Of a stretch of 64,000 bases of DNA, positions 27,301 through 41,192 are shown one piece after another. The translations under genes were made by a program, and so were the position numbers. The notes beneath the pieces were generated by a model. It was not told the origin of the DNA and searched no databases. It saw nothing but the letters and a program-made list of their open reading frames with translations. Location of the stretch: NCBI GenBank assembly GCA_003640385.1, contig RCAB01000020.1, positions 124,001 to 188,000 of the forward strand. Direction: 5' to 3'. This DNA comes from Setaria digitata. Its lineage: Eukaryota > Nematoda > Chromadorea > Rhabditida > Setariidae. The number at the start of each line of letters is the position of its first letter. Within the stretch, counting starts at the first letter, position 1.

Positions 27301-28916
27301 CATTTTATTTCCAGGGCGAACCAATTACACAAGTTCCACAGGTGTCGAAGCAGACCGTTGATTTGCATCGTCTTTATTTAGCTGTGATGAAACGTGGTGG
27401 TTTTGAACAGGTAGCTAACAGATTATCATTATGTTAAGAGGTTGATTATTGTGTTGAAATAGTGGTTGGAAGCTTTGGGAAGTTTACTACTGTTTAATCT
27501 CTATGTCTCTATCTTGATTACCTTCGATTAAAAATTAGATTGAAAATTCAGCTTTTTAGAGAGTTTTTCTCCATTTAAGATATGGTTTCTTTTTGCTTTT
27601 TCAGGTAACACGCGATAAGACCTGGAAACAGGTTTGTACAGAAGCAAATTCAGAGATGTCCGAGTCATCTGCAGCTGGATACCAGTTGAGGCGCCATTAC
27701 CAGAAGTATCTGCTAGGATTAGAATGTTTGGAAACAGGCAAGAATGCTAGTGAGGTAGTTGCATTTGCTGAACGATTGAAAAAACGCCGAAAAGACAACA
27801 AGGAGCATAATACGCAACAGTATTCTGGGCCTGGTAAGCTTGAAACTCTTTTGTATTTATAATTTTTTTTTTTTTGGAGTTGGAGAAATATTGGCTTTTG
27901 ACATTTTCGATTTCATCGCAATTATGTTGAACTTTCTGTTTGAAACAAGTACGAAATTATGTACGGATATATGGCGCAAGGGTGGTTTGATTGTGATCTC
28001 TTGTAGTGTGTTTTGAATTGAACTGTGTAATCATCCTGGACTGGTCCTTGATCATTGAAAACTACTTTTACTCTGTTAGTAAGCATTGAAAAAGAATTTT
28101 TTTTTTTTTTTTTTTTTTTTTGAAGATTTACTTCTAACAAAAGGTTCAAGTTTATTGCCGTATCTTTGTTGTAAACATAGTGCGAAGAGCAATTGGCATT
28201 TATTGGAACTTGATATCCTTCGATTGCTTCGAAAATTTTGTTAGGCCATTGACTGGTAGAAATTACTAGATGCAATAGATTTCAAGGGATCTGTCAACGG
28301 ATTATATGACTGATAGGGTCGCGGGAGAACTTTTGGAACCCGAAGCTTCACTTTTTCTTTTTTTCACATCTAGCAGTCACTTCCATGTGTTTGGACGCAA
28401 ATTGGTATTTTAAGCGTTTCTAAAAGCGAAAACGGCATAGCTCTTCGCCAAACGAATAAGTCTAAAGGAAAGATAGTTTCATGCTGACTTTCGTTTTTTT
28501 TTCTCCGCTATATTTTCCGAAAGCAAGGAGCTAAAGGTAGTAATAGTAGTCATAGTCATAGATTTGTCGTGAATGGCACTTCATTCTTTCCTCTCCTCTT
28601 CAATGCTCTTGTCTTTTTTCTTTCACCTCATCTTTAATAGTGTTCCGTATATGTGACGTCATGAAGATTTCGTTTGCCTTGGCTTCTTGCCATTAGCCTA
28701 TTGGTTTCAGAGGTCGTTTTTCCCATAACTCTTCTTTCATGAAAAAGACCTTGGAAAAACTAGGAAGAAACTTCTAGTGGAAAGAAAGATTAGGCGGAGT
28801 TGATTAATGATGATTAATTCTTAGTTATTTCTGTTATTGACACTCAGTTCTCGAGCATACGATTTGGCTCTTTCTGATGATTGATAAATGTGAAACTGTT
28901 ATATATATATTTATAT

Positions 28917-28947
<31 letters not shown>

Positions 28948-31900
28948 GTACTATGTTTCCTGGAGTTTAATGCCAATAACTGCCGAAGTTCTTTTTTTCC
29001 TGTTTCACACGCCTTCTGCAAGTTTATTAAAGGAGTGAACAGGTAGCATTTGCCGAGATTTGAACGCAGTTGAGCTGTAGTTGAAGCAGTTTCGAAACAC
29101 GCTGTCACGACTAAGATTTTTTCATTCATCTAATACTTATTTCTATTCAAAAGTATCGTTGTTAACATTGCTGGTTGTAATTTGATAGTATTTCGAGGGA
29201 GATTTAAATGGTAGCAAAAAATCCTTACCATTAATATATGTTCAGAAAATATCGGCCGTGTATTTTGACTTTATTTTGCCGAGTAGATTGGCACTGATTG
29301 ATACGGGGTAGTTTGTAGACTGATCGGTAATGTATAAAAATGTTGTATCCAAGTTTACTGCGCTGTTATAGTCTTGCTATCACAAACCCAAGTTTTACTG
29401 TTGAGGTTGACTGAGAGCTATTCGATTTACTACGATTTCTAGCCAAAAAATCAAACTATACGGCGAAATTGAAGGTGCATAGTTGGAGAGAAATGCCATA
29501 AAAAACAAAACTATTGGTGATGTGTGCACACTCCTTATGAGACTCGGAAGATATAATCAATGGAGTACTAAGCTATCAGTTTCTCATTTCAGAACAGTGC
29601 CTGAGATATAGTGGGAATGATAAGCGTGTGAAAGCTGTGATAAATTTGTTGTTGAATAAATTTTACTCAATATCGTAGATAAGAGCCCTTCTTAGACTAT
29701 TCTGGTGGTTTTTTCATTTCTTTAACCATTAACTTGCTCGTATTCAGGTGCAGTATCAATCTAAAATTCTTAATAGAAAGACGTCTGAAGTATTAGGCAT
29801 TGATGATGGAAGGAGCAGACAATGATTTAAAAAAATAATAATAGGGCAATATTAGAGTGGAGCCTTACGTGGATATGGCTGTATATGTTTTTAAAATTGC
29901 TTATCTCTTTTTTGCTAATGGTCTATTATTTGTTCCGTGTTAACTACTGTTGGGAATTATGCGGAGTAAAAAACAAATTGGAGTGGTAATTTTCAGTAAA
30001 TCGTGACATCTGAACTATGGTATTTGATGACGGAACTTTGGAAGGCCAAAAGTGCGTAATAATTCATGCTTCATGAGAGACAACGAACATTTCTTAATTC
30101 TATTGTGGTAAGTGGTAAAAAGTAGTTTGTATACAACTGATGAAGAGCATCTTAGTATTTGGAGAGGGATATTCCCAGAGGGAATTTTAGATTTCAGAAT
30201 CCTGGTGAAACCATTTCTGCTAAAGAGTGCTCAGTAAATCGCTGAATGTATCCGGTACTGTATCCCTTCAGCCGATGAATCAAGTTGAAGTAATGCTTCA
30301 AGATTTGTTGAATTATGCTATTAATTTTTACAGTTCTTAATATTAAGCTGGCCCTTTACAGGTCTGTTATTATTTCTTAATATCGACTGTTCATTCGTGT
30401 GGTTTCTGTTCTTTCAATAGAGGTACTATAGTTTGAGTCTGTTTTTAATAGTTTGAAATATCAGTTTTCATCTTTAGAACATAGAGATTTCACTCGTAAA
30501 AAAAAGCAGTGGAAGAGCATCTTAGCGTCATTTAAAGTAATTGTTAAGGAAGAAAGAGCAGAGGAGAATGCGCCAAATTTCACTTGAACTGTTGTTTTTC
30601 ATTTTGTTCGCATTTCATCCATCTTTCCGGTTTTCTAGAGAATCTCCTACATTCTGAAATGAGATGATCCTTCATTTTTCTCATCAGCTAGTAACTTTTC
30701 CATTTCCTTCATTGTTGCTGAGTTGTTCTTGTTTTCTGACTTCTGGACTCACGATTACTATTGTTAATGACTGCAGTGGAGCTGATTCTAGAATGTCCCG
30801 GATGAAGCTCATCTGTTTTGACGAGAAATTCGGTAGTAATGGGAAATAATTTCTGCTCACTCATACATTCATGTGCTGCAACAAATGACTAAAACCATTT
30901 GAAGCCGAAGGAAGTTTTTGCGATTTTGGAACAGATTTCTAATTCAATTTCCGTAACCTTTCATTTCCAAGTGCCGATGTGGTGAAAAGTGTTTAATTGC
31001 GAGATACCTGGTGTTAGCAGTATTATTATTATTATTTGTAATTGAAAAGGAGGAATTTTTATTCGGAGAAGTTTGTAAGTGGGACTACATATAAAGGTTT
31101 GTTTCATGTACATTTCAACTTCTGTACTTTTTTTTCTTAGTTTCCTCCCCAAGACATTCACCTTCTCAGTGTTTTTACTTTAAAGAAGTCAAGGCAAAAA
31201 TGATATTCTTCGAGCAGGCTTACTCTTGCATTTTTCTGCTTATCCTCCTCTATTTGACTGATTCTATAAATATATTGGTCTTGCTTTGGTTTTTATCTTT
31301 TTTTTTTTTTTCCTCACAACTGCTGGATATGTTCATGCCTTACTTCTTTTGTGTCATTTAAAGCTGCAGCTAACTGGTTAACTAACTAAGTGATTGGACT
31401 ACTGAAGCAGACAAAGAAGTGAAGGAAAAAAGCAGTGTTAGCAAATAGTAGATAGTAGCAAACTATTAGAGAAGGATTGAGGTTGTGGTTTTCTAGATGC
31501 AGGAGCAGTAGTAGCTGAGTTACAGCCTGGCTTACTGGGCATATTGTTGCCTCTGTTTATCCTGCTTGGCCGTTGATATACTCTCGCTAGCTTGTGAATC
31601 TCAGACTGGCTAGTCTCATCCCGACAATCTCAGCACACTTCGCGCTTTAATTTAAAGAAAACATCAGGGTTATAACGTCCATTGGTTTTGAGATAAAACA
31701 AGTTGAAACGAAGCAATAACAGCACGAAGTAACAAATTCTCAGATTAATTTGGATAATTAATTATAATAATTGTCGAGTGAAACTTTACTTTTTTCTCTC
31801 CGGCAAACGAAAGATTAATTTTTCAGCCTCTACATTGTTGAAATCCCGAAAAAACTATTTAATCGTCTTGACATAATTGCTCATTCCCTTATTTTTGAGA

Positions 31901-34900
31901 AGCAGTACAACAGTAATCATTCATCTGCTTATTTTTCCCTTCCTGAAAGGATTTTCTTGCCCATGCATCACCACTGAGAAACATGNTTCCATCAGACTTG
32001 AAGGAAAAGATACTTTAGGCAGAGAAATTTGACATCATCAGCTACCGATTTGCAAGCGATTTGTCTTTCACCGTCACGTCTTCCGCATTTATTTCTGTCG
32101 AGTAATAACTATTGTTTTAACTGTCCTGCTCATATTATTATTAGAAACCAATGCCATTTGTTATTTGTTGCGATACAGATTGCCTCTCTTATACTTCCAT
32201 TGCATATTTTTTTTTTTTTATATTTTGTTTTATTTTTTCCACTTTATACGATAGGTAGGTTGTATGTCGATTTATAAGGATGGACGTTGGAATGAGTCAT
32301 GAATCCTTACTAAACCTCCTTACAAATGTATTAATTTTTGGTGGAGGAATATTGATAAGAGTATTTCACCAATGGTTGGTTCAGCTAAATTTGTAATTTT
32401 TTTTTTAAGCTAGCAATTTATTTATGCTCGCTGCATTAATTAACCCATCTAATTCTGGTCATTTCCCTTCTCCTTCCACTGCATGTTGGCCACTTCCAGT
32501 TATGCTGTTTCACTGATATTTTGGTTTCTTTTTTTTTTGAAAACAACTTGAATTGATCAGAGAAATGCAATCTTTGTAACAGTTCTTTCCACAGTTTTTA
32601 AGGTTGGAGGTTTAAATTGTTTTGGATCACATTAAAGCAAGTTTTGACACATTGACAGGACTAACCAAATTTCCTTACTGGTTTTGTTAATACATATTTC
32701 ATCTGTAATAATTAAAATAATAGTGTGGTGCTTTCTTCTTGTATGCTTTTTGGATGCTTAGAATTGAATTAGCAAAATATGATTTTTTTTAGATGCCATT
32801 TAAATCATATGAAAGGAGAAAATTTGGATTGGGCCCTTTCCAAGTTTTCTATAAATTTCTCCTTATGGCTTCCATGTGTCTGCGTATCAAATTTTTTTTA
32901 ACTGATTAAACAGATGCATATGGGTTTAAGAAGAATAACTGTGGTTGGTGTGTTGGATGTAGATATTGTCGTTTTTGCAAAATTTGCAATAGTTTACTTA
33001 TCAGTGGGTTTTTTACGTCATTATTGGTATTCTTACGATATAACTGTAGAGATCTTTAAAATGGATGGAGTTGGCTCTGGAACAGGATAGCTTCGTTTAT
33101 CTTACTAAAATAAGCAAATGCTTTCATTTCAGTAAATGCTTCTTACTCTTCTTGTTGTTGTACGCTTTTCAAAAAGGAATGGCACTGTGTATATCTTATC
33201 CTTAACTTTTAATGAATGATAAGTATTAAGAACAAAGTCTTTTTTTTTTCAATTTCCTAGCTCAAGTTATTGCTTTACAATATACAGTAATTAAAAGCAG
33301 CTTCAGTCTTGTTACTCATGCGAGTTGAATGCGCTGTTATTTGACCAAGAGTCATTTCTTGGGCAGTAACTTCGGAAAATTGAGTAAAAAAGCTGCTTTG
33401 CTTGTTGACTTATTGAATTTAATCTTATCGCCAATTTTTTTAGTCCCTTTTTGTCACACAGAGTAATTGACACTGTATATGTTTGGAATGAACAAAACCT
33501 AAGAATTCGATCCTTATCTTTTTTTTTTCACCCTAGATTATTTCAGTTGATGCATCGCATTCAACGATGACATTTAAATAGTTAGAAATTTTTCCCTGTT
33601 ATGGATTGAATAAGAAGGATTTCATCACAGGAACCATTACAGTAGTGATATAATTTTTCTTGTTTCACACTTAGAATCTCCATAACTTTCCTTTAAAGAT
33701 AAGGGACAACTTATGTGACATTCGCAAGCATCGTACAAATAATTGAATGAATATTATAAGCAGTAAGAGATTTTGCAAAAGCTGGGTTTGCAGAGAGTAT
33801 CATCTGTGCACTATGTTAGTGTGAAGAAGTGATATATTTACTGACACTGAATAAATCTGGAATTATTAGAGGTCAATTAATTTCAATTGCTTTTTGATTG
33901 ATTTTCCGCCCCGAAATTTAAGATCGAGCCAAATTTAGGTCAACCAGGTCCAGCGGGGTATGGCCATTTGGGAGATCCGAATGCAGCTTACTATTATGGC
34001 AATGTAGATCCGAGCATGCAGGGACGGCTGCAGGCCCCAGTCGGTTGGCAGCCTCAGGCTTATCCGCCAGGTCCTACTGTCGCAGGTCCCCCAGGTGCTC
34101 CTATGTATCATCCAGGGATTCGATCCAACGCTTCGATGCGACCACCTCTTCCACCACAAATGATGCAGGTCAAAATTTTTTTTTATTTTTTTCATTTCCA
34201 TTCCATTTGCAACAGTCCAACATGAAGAACTGCAGTTCAAAGAAACTGGTTGTTGATTAGTGATCGCGTCTCATAATTCTGTCGACTCATGTTGAATAGG
34301 AATTATTCTTTATAATCGTATTTTAGCAAAGTCCGGTAATAGATGAACAGCAAAGGTACGAAGAACAACAGCGACAACATTATTTTCACCAACAGCAAGC
34401 AGCATATGCTGTACAGCAGCAGTTACCGCGTACGACGACCCCTTCATCTACCTTACAAGTCCAAATTTTTACTCATTCAAATATTTTTTCTCCTTTGGAA
34501 AGTTCACCGGCAGGACGTTAACATATTCTGACCTATCCAGCTATTCCTACACAAAACGAATGTTTAATTAATGTCGTTCTCAAAATTTCCATTTATCGTT
34601 TCAATTGCTGTTAGAACGGACTTTTTATATTATGCATAAATTGCCTTGTTTGTTCATCTTACATATCCTTATTATCTACTGTTTTATTTTCAGGTTGACA
34701 ATCAGCAGGGTCAGGGGTCACAAAGTCGGGCACCTAGCACAGGTCCACCGTTGGCTACGACTCCAGATAGCAGTAGTAGACAGTCAGCTGAAGAAAGTGC
34801 ACCACTGCGACCCCCAAGTCATTCGCAACAAGTACCAAATGCAGCAACCCCGTGTAATATTCCTCCCTCTGCACCATCGCAACAGCAACCTTCCGGTTGG

Positions 34901-37900
34901 TCATTGGTTTTGATAGGTTTTCAACTCTCTTTATAATTCTGTGGTATTTCAATACTTCTATGAGAAATAATTTTGTACATTTTTCAACACATTGGCAATA
35001 GTGGATTCGTCTGCCGCAATTGTCGAATTAAATGTTACTTTTAATTACCAAATTGTTACCAGTCTTCTACTTACAACTTTTATAGTACCATATTACGGAC
35101 AGCCGCATACACCTCAAATGTATGGCACGGCAGGCTTGCGACCGGGAACGGGACCTTCAGGGGCATTGCCCATGAAAACTGGCAATTACCCACAGGCTTA
35201 TCCACAGTCGCAGCCCGGATATTCCGCTCATAGTTATCCCGAAGGTTATCAAGCAATACATCCAAGCGTTGCAACTCAAATGTACCAACAACAGGTCTTT
35301 TTTTTTGCATTTGATTTGAATTTTTAGAAATCCTATTAATCAGATTTGAACAAATGAATCTACGTCTTGTTGCAGATATGGAATTCGCAACAGATCCAGA
35401 GGTATTCAGGACCGCATGCAAATATACCAACTTCGTCTTCTATGGGGAACACACAGATGGGTGCCACAATGGTGCCACGGGTTTCCGGAACTCTACCTCC
35501 TGAAATGCAGCAGCATTATGCTGCAAGACGGCCGCCTTTTTGTCTACAAGCGCCTGGACCAGCCATAGCCGCTGGTGTTCCAGGAACTGCCGCTCGGCTA
35601 AGGGTTAGCATCACTGTTTTCTTGTTGTAACGCAGTGTTATTGATTGCCATCGTTATGTAATTCCATTTCATTAGCAGTATTATTCCATTTTGAACTGAA
35701 TGACGAGAGAAAATGAGAAGCGGTATCTTCAGACTTGTTTGGGGAAATCTGGGCACCCCGTATATTCTATAGGAAGAAAGGAGTAAGTAGTTTATCAGGG
35801 TGTAATCTCTTAGTGTTGCAGTATTCAACACCAGCATCCAATTCAGCAACGCATCAACAGTTACAACCCCAGTATCCGTCTCATTCCTTAATGCAGGTAA
35901 ATTTTTTTTAATCGACATTTCAAAATATGCAAATTTTCACTTCAAATGTTTGATGGTATCTTCATTGCTAATGAGTCATCTACTTTGATGCAGTTCTCTC
36001 CACTATCACGAAATATTGGGTAATATTCTCCTATGAATTGGGTTTTCTTTTCTTCATTATACTATTTCGGAAATGGAAAGAAGTTTCTATTTTGTCATTT
36101 ATTTGGACAAGTTGTCGAAATTTGGTGTTCATTTTATTGCAGGGGGGTCGCATAGTTGCTGCATCGTCGACTCCCTTTCCACATATGGGTCCATCAACAT
36201 CAACAGGTTTCACAGGAATACATGGTGCAGCTGGATCATTGGGGCAGTCGGCATCAGCCCTAAATGTTCTTCCTAGTGGCATCCATACGCCCAATACTGC
36301 TTCAGGCCCGAGTTCAGCCGCAGCCGCAGTAATACATCCTTCATTTGCCCAATTCACTCAGCCTCAGCCTATGCAGTTCCCAGTTGGCAGTGTTGAAGCA
36401 ACAACAATCAGTCAACGAAGGAGGCGAAAATTGGTGATGAAAGATTTGATGCGAGTAAGTCATAAGCATGCAACACTTCGATGTTTGTTATTACTAATTG
36501 AGCAGTTGAATATATCTCTTGTTCCAGGTGAGTACGAAACGTATAACAATGGCTTTGCGTAGTGGTTTGGAAACAGAAGCAACATGGGCACTTAATGCTC
36601 TGAATGTTATGTTATACGATGACTATGCTCCACCAACAATACTGAATCACACACCTGGACTTTTGAACGTGCTTGTGGAGCATTTTAGGGCACTCCTCTC
36701 TCTTCTCTATCCTAAAGTTTTCGAGGTTTTTTACTATTATTTTCGAAAATGTGAAAGACTTTAGTTTTCAGCTATTCAGTTTCGTTGACAACGAGCAAAC
36801 TTTAAAATTTTTTACCTGTGCAGGAACTAAAAACACCTTCCATTTCTCCTAAAATTCAGTTTAAATTTTACACATTACGTTTTTTATGGACTCTTTTTTA
36901 ATTGGAGTTTTATTAATGTCTTCAGAAAAACATTCTCCAGGTAGGTACAGAGTCAAAAGCACGAACAACGGATGATGAATGTGAGGAATTTTGGGTGGAA
37001 CCTTCAAAACTGGAACGTACGACAGCGTCTTCATTGGTTGCATCACGAAGTTCAAAAAGTGAACCCACGAATTTCACGAAGATATCGCGCACAGGTCATT
37101 TTTATTGTCAAATTGTGTTCTTGACCCAAAACATTTATACGCCTTTTGCTCTATCAGCAGCTTATTCAAGGTATGACGTATACACTGTTTGAGTGCGTCT
37201 TTTTTTTTTTTTTTTTTTTGTTTAGTAGAAGCAAATATCGAAATGCAAAACTCAGCGATTTGTGTGGGAATTGTTGAGGTAAATTTTCATATATATATGA
37301 ATGAATCTTTCCCAGCTTATGCGTTATGAAATCTATTCAGGTCGAACGGTACACATTGAAAAGAAGGAGCTACCTGAATGCTTAAAACGAGCAAGGCCAA
37401 GTGGATGGTCGTGTGATATTGCGGACGGTACTCTTCTAATTTACCTTTTATGATTTGTAGACAATTCCTGTGGTTTATCCAGCAATAAATGCTAATTCCA
37501 CTTGACAAAATTTGGTCCTATATTTGAGCGAGCTTGTTGTTATGCTCGCTGGATGTTTGAGAATAGGTTGAAGATGTGTCCTTCTACATTCTTTTAATTG
37601 TTTACATTTGCTCAGCATGATTGTTTCGTTAAGGGCTAGTTGATTGGGCATGATTTGTTAGTTACTCCTTTAGCATCTTCAGCTTTCATGATCACAGTCC
37701 TGTTTCTGTTTTCCTTATCAATCAACTCCCTTCATGCGGTTTCAAGAGTAGGAATTCTGTTAACGCAGCTTTTACTGGTACTTTGTTTGGCTGCAGAAGT
37801 TGTTAAGGGCAAGTTCTAAGCTAAGAGTGATGTCAGTCTTTACAGCCTTTATTTCTCAAAAAATTTTCATATCTCATGCAAAGAATCAAATGCTATTTTC

Positions 37901-40900
37901 CTTCATTTTCAGAGACCCTTTCATCGGATTACCACGAGTCACGAGTGTTGAATGGATTGGGAGGTGAAACATCATCTTACATAGCAGCTCGACTGATTAC
38001 TGATATCCAGTTCAGGAAGGAGCTCAAAAAACCGAGATTTTTCATGAAAGAAATGAACGGAATGCCAAAATTGGTTGGGGATGATATCGATGAAGTAGCT
38101 TACTATAGTAAAATTGATAAGGTGATTAAGCTATTGTTTGATATTCTTAATTATTATGATTTAAAAGGTGCTTACGAACTTCTCGTACATTTTTACGCCG
38201 CTAGCATTCTTTGCGAATTTGATTTTTTCCTTGTAATTTTTCGTCATTTAGTGTCCGAATTCTATTTCTGTTGAATGTAGTACTGTGCTTTCAGTCAATG
38301 CGAATTATCCCAGCTGAGGTGAAGAAATTTGGTGATGAGGATGATTATAAAAAAGTAGTGGAATTGAAAACTGTAAGACCCACTGCATTATGCGTTCGTG
38401 ATGAGTCACGGTTGCAGCTTGTAAGTTATAATTATGGAGTTGTGGTTATAAATTACACTTTTTTTCTTTTTAAATAAATAAATCTATTTTTATGTTAAGT
38501 CGCACAAAGCGTTCCTATATGAATATGCTTCTTGGTGATGTATAAATTGTTGTCTTCTCATGTCGGTAATTAAACTAAAGTAAACAGTGCCGTAGCTGTT
38601 ATAGGTGAGACGTTGCTTGGCGGTTTCCAATGCTCTGCGTGGTTTGTCATTTCTACCTGGCAATGAAGGTCCAATGGGTCGACATGCTGGGCTTTTGTAC
38701 ATTATTGGAAGATTATTACGACTTTATACGGACGAAAGGACGTTGAAATTACCGGGGTCACTTTCGAAGCAGTTGTCCAAAAGTGTAAGTTTTGCTTCGA
38801 TTGGAGTGATAAAATACTTTGGATGTACTTAAGTCCCATTTTGAGTCACAAATTATTTTCGAATTGACTCGTTAGTTTACAAAGCAAAAGATATTTCAGG
38901 AGGAAGTTCAATCAGTTCCAGTTGCGGGTGCACTTTCAGAAGCAAACCGTCGTTTGATGGAGCCCGGGGACCTACTGGAATCAGATGATGATAATGCTTT
39001 ATTGCTCTTTGAAACAGCTTGTCAGTTGCGTGAGGATGCGTTTGTTGTTCTGGTTCATATCAGTGTGCAGGTCTGGTTTCAGATCTTGATATTAAATCCT
39101 GAATTTGTTTAATAATGAGATATATTAATTATACCTCGAAGTTTTTTTCTTTAAAATATGGTTAAGATTAATATTAAAATTGCTTTGAATTTTCCAGCTA
39201 GACTTGATTGACTTTGAGTCAGATGTTGCTTGGCCACTATTTGATGCACTTATTCACTGGTGTGTAAGTAAGTGTGCAGAAGCGAAGGACCCGTTGATTT
39301 CGGCCGGTGTGTCACCAAGGTATGCCTTCTTTTCTTACCGAGTAACTTCTATGAAGCCATTCATTCTCATTATACGTTGATATTCTACTTACCTAACAGA
39401 TGACATATCCGAAATGTCCTTATCATTTACTTTATCTGTTAGCTTGGCCTGGATCAGATGTAACGGAACGGGCTAAGCTGACCTTCATTGCTTTGAAACC
39501 TTTTTAATTTTAAAGAAACTATGCTTTGGAAGCCTTATGCAAGTTGTCGGTAATTGAGCACAATGTTGACCTTCTGCTGTCCACGGGTCCATGGTCACGC
39601 TTAGAAAGTTTTATTAAAATGCTGGTTGGATTGCTTGCTCTGAATGAAGAAATACCAAGCAGGTTGGTAATTTGTGTTTCTTTGCTGTTGATTTCTTTTT
39701 TCTTTGATGTTAGAATATGTCGTTAATTTAGCATATATTTCATATTATATGGGGTTTATACTAATTCTTCACGTTTTCAGGGAGTTTGCGATTGTGATCC
39801 TTTGTGCTTTGTGCACTATTTCTGAACCAACGTGTTATGTTGTCGCAGCTGAATCACCAGCCGTACATTATTTGGTAGCCTTCCTTGAAATGGGAGATGC
39901 GAATATGCATCAGGTTCATAACAAAATTAATTTTAAGAGAAGAAGCGTAAGAGGGTTCTAACCGTTTCATTTTTCTTTTTTAGATTTTTTCACTGAAAAT
40001 ATGAGCACTTCTGCGGTAAGAGGGTGAATAAGGAGTAGATGGGATCCACAGTTGTTTTTGTTGTTGGAGAAATAGAAAAAAAAAAACGTATTTTCGGCGA
40101 TCTTAAATAAAATATGTTTTCAATGAAGTCCGGATCGTAGATATTTCCAGATAGCCCAGCAGCATGGAATTCAAGCACTTCGAGATAATCCGGAAATGAT
40201 GGGTACTTCAGTTCCAATGTTAAGAAGAGCTGCATCTATTCTTCAACAGCTCTGTAAAGTGCCAGCTTGTCGACAACATCTGATCCGACACCAACAAAGG
40301 TTGCTGCAGTTCACAATGTCACATCTGGTAAGTTTTTATTTTAAAGTTGTTTGAGGGAATCTGAAGAAATTGCTGGTAAATCAGTCAAATTCAGTCACAT
40401 TTGCAAAGCATGAGTTATTATTGCAGATGGATTCACGAGTAGGCCAAACTATTACGAATGTTCTGTACGCGATGCAGTACTTTTCGGATAAAGATAAGCA
40501 AGGAAATGGGAAGACAGGGGAGCCAGATGATGAAGATTGTCAGCGGAAAAAAGAAAGTAAACTGAGTATAAGGACAAATGGTGATCTGAAATCGTTGAAA
40601 AATGAGTCAGAATCGAAGGATGTCGCAGAAAATAACCCCATGAAACGTCCAGCTGAACACAATGGCATACCGAAATGTAAAATTTTTTTCTGTCTTTATG
40701 GATCTGAAATTTTCTAATGTCGGTTTCTTGCGTTAGACGACACTCATAATATGAAATTTAGTAATTTATTACGTGCACTACAGTTTTAAGACCACGAACA
40801 TATTGGTAGGGTGGAATTTCATTTACTTCCAAACAATTAAGCCATTCAATATGAATTTCATTAACTGAAAATTGATTGCTTGAATTCAAATTGTTTGAAA

Positions 40901-41192
40901 CAAGAAGGTGTAGTAAATGTTTGTTTCAGTGTTGGTAGAAAATATAGATGGTCATGGGGACTACAGGCAGGTGAAGGATGATATATCGCCTCAAGTAGCA
41001 AAAAAGCAGAAGCTGGAGAATGGTCTTTTGAATTATCTTCCAAGCAGTAAAAGTAATATTACCAGCAGTTCAGCCCCAAATTCTTTGAAACCTTTGGTGA
41101 ATGGTGATGTTAAAGCTGCTGTCACGTCTATTCAAGCTGTTTCCAGAAGCACTCCGGCAACACCTGCCGGTTCGGTACAAGCGGTTGCGTAA
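18354..41192 (+). CDS. let-526: ARID1/LET-526 subunit of the SWI/SNF (BAF) chromatin remodeller, 1734 residues, 32 exons
   Basis: Exon starts and ends: 18354-18428, 18914-18965, 19089-19237, 25218-25521, 25732-25794, 25902-26024, 26123-26283, 26500-26676, 26802-26882, 27056-27145, 27315-27410, 27605-27833, 33939-34168, 34327-34458, 34694-34895, 35086-35294, 35376-35603, 35822-35896, 36143-36454, 36528-36725, 36941-37094, 37341-37427, 37913-38121, 38295-38420, 38605-38784, 38900-39070, 39198-39319, 39516-39662, 39781-39913, 40151-40327, 40427-40676, 40930-41192. All phases close (5205 bases). The N-terminus is Gln/Pro/Met-rich and probably disordered. The ARID DNA-binding domain is at about 409-505 (ERRAFFEKLVQF, LYLAVMKRGGFEQVTRDKTWKQV, LRRHYQKYLLGLE). 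The BAF250 C-terminal helical region starts near 985 (MALRSGLETEATWALNALN) and runs to about 1640. It is the ARID1A/B and Osa orthologue that defines the BAF-type complex. Two introns exceed 6 kb. Confidence 0.95.
19238..25217 (+). other. ARID1 intron 3 (about 6 kb)
   Basis: A long intron between two N-terminal coding exons. Its first half is AT-rich and featureless. At about 22.0-23.4 kb it becomes GC-richer with simple repeats, which may mark an internal promoter or alternative first exon. Short ORFs here have no family match. The acceptor before 25218 (AACAGCTTGTGTAG) is weak, so the exact start of exon 4 is less certain than the other boundaries. Confidence 0.5.
22030..23400. other. GC-richer block with simple repeats inside ARID1 intron 3
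   Basis: The block resembles that at 13.45-14.7 kb in base composition. It has purine runs, a GTAGTAGTAGCAGCAGCAGC tract (about 22789-22811), a CCATCCATCTATCTATC tract (22965-22988), CACACA runs and GATGTGATGTGATGT (23040-23054). It could be an internal ARID1 promoter giving a shorter N-terminus, or an intronic enhancer. No ORF here is convincing. Confidence 0.35.
27834..33938 (+). other. ARID1 intron 12 (about 6.1 kb)
   Basis: The longest intron, placed just after the ARID-domain exons. It is AT-rich throughout, with T-runs, a TA microsatellite at about 28900-28947 and an ambiguous base at 31986. I found no nested gene on either strand. The exon that follows is joined at the acceptor CCAAATTTAG (AG at 33937-33938) because only that phase keeps the Gly/Pro/Tyr-rich reading frame open. 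Confidence 0.6.

Noticed and set aside
29380..29400. Second SL1-like stretch (ACCCAAGTTTT) in ARID1 intron 12
   Set aside because: Only about ten bases match and it is not at a splice site; that is expected by chance.
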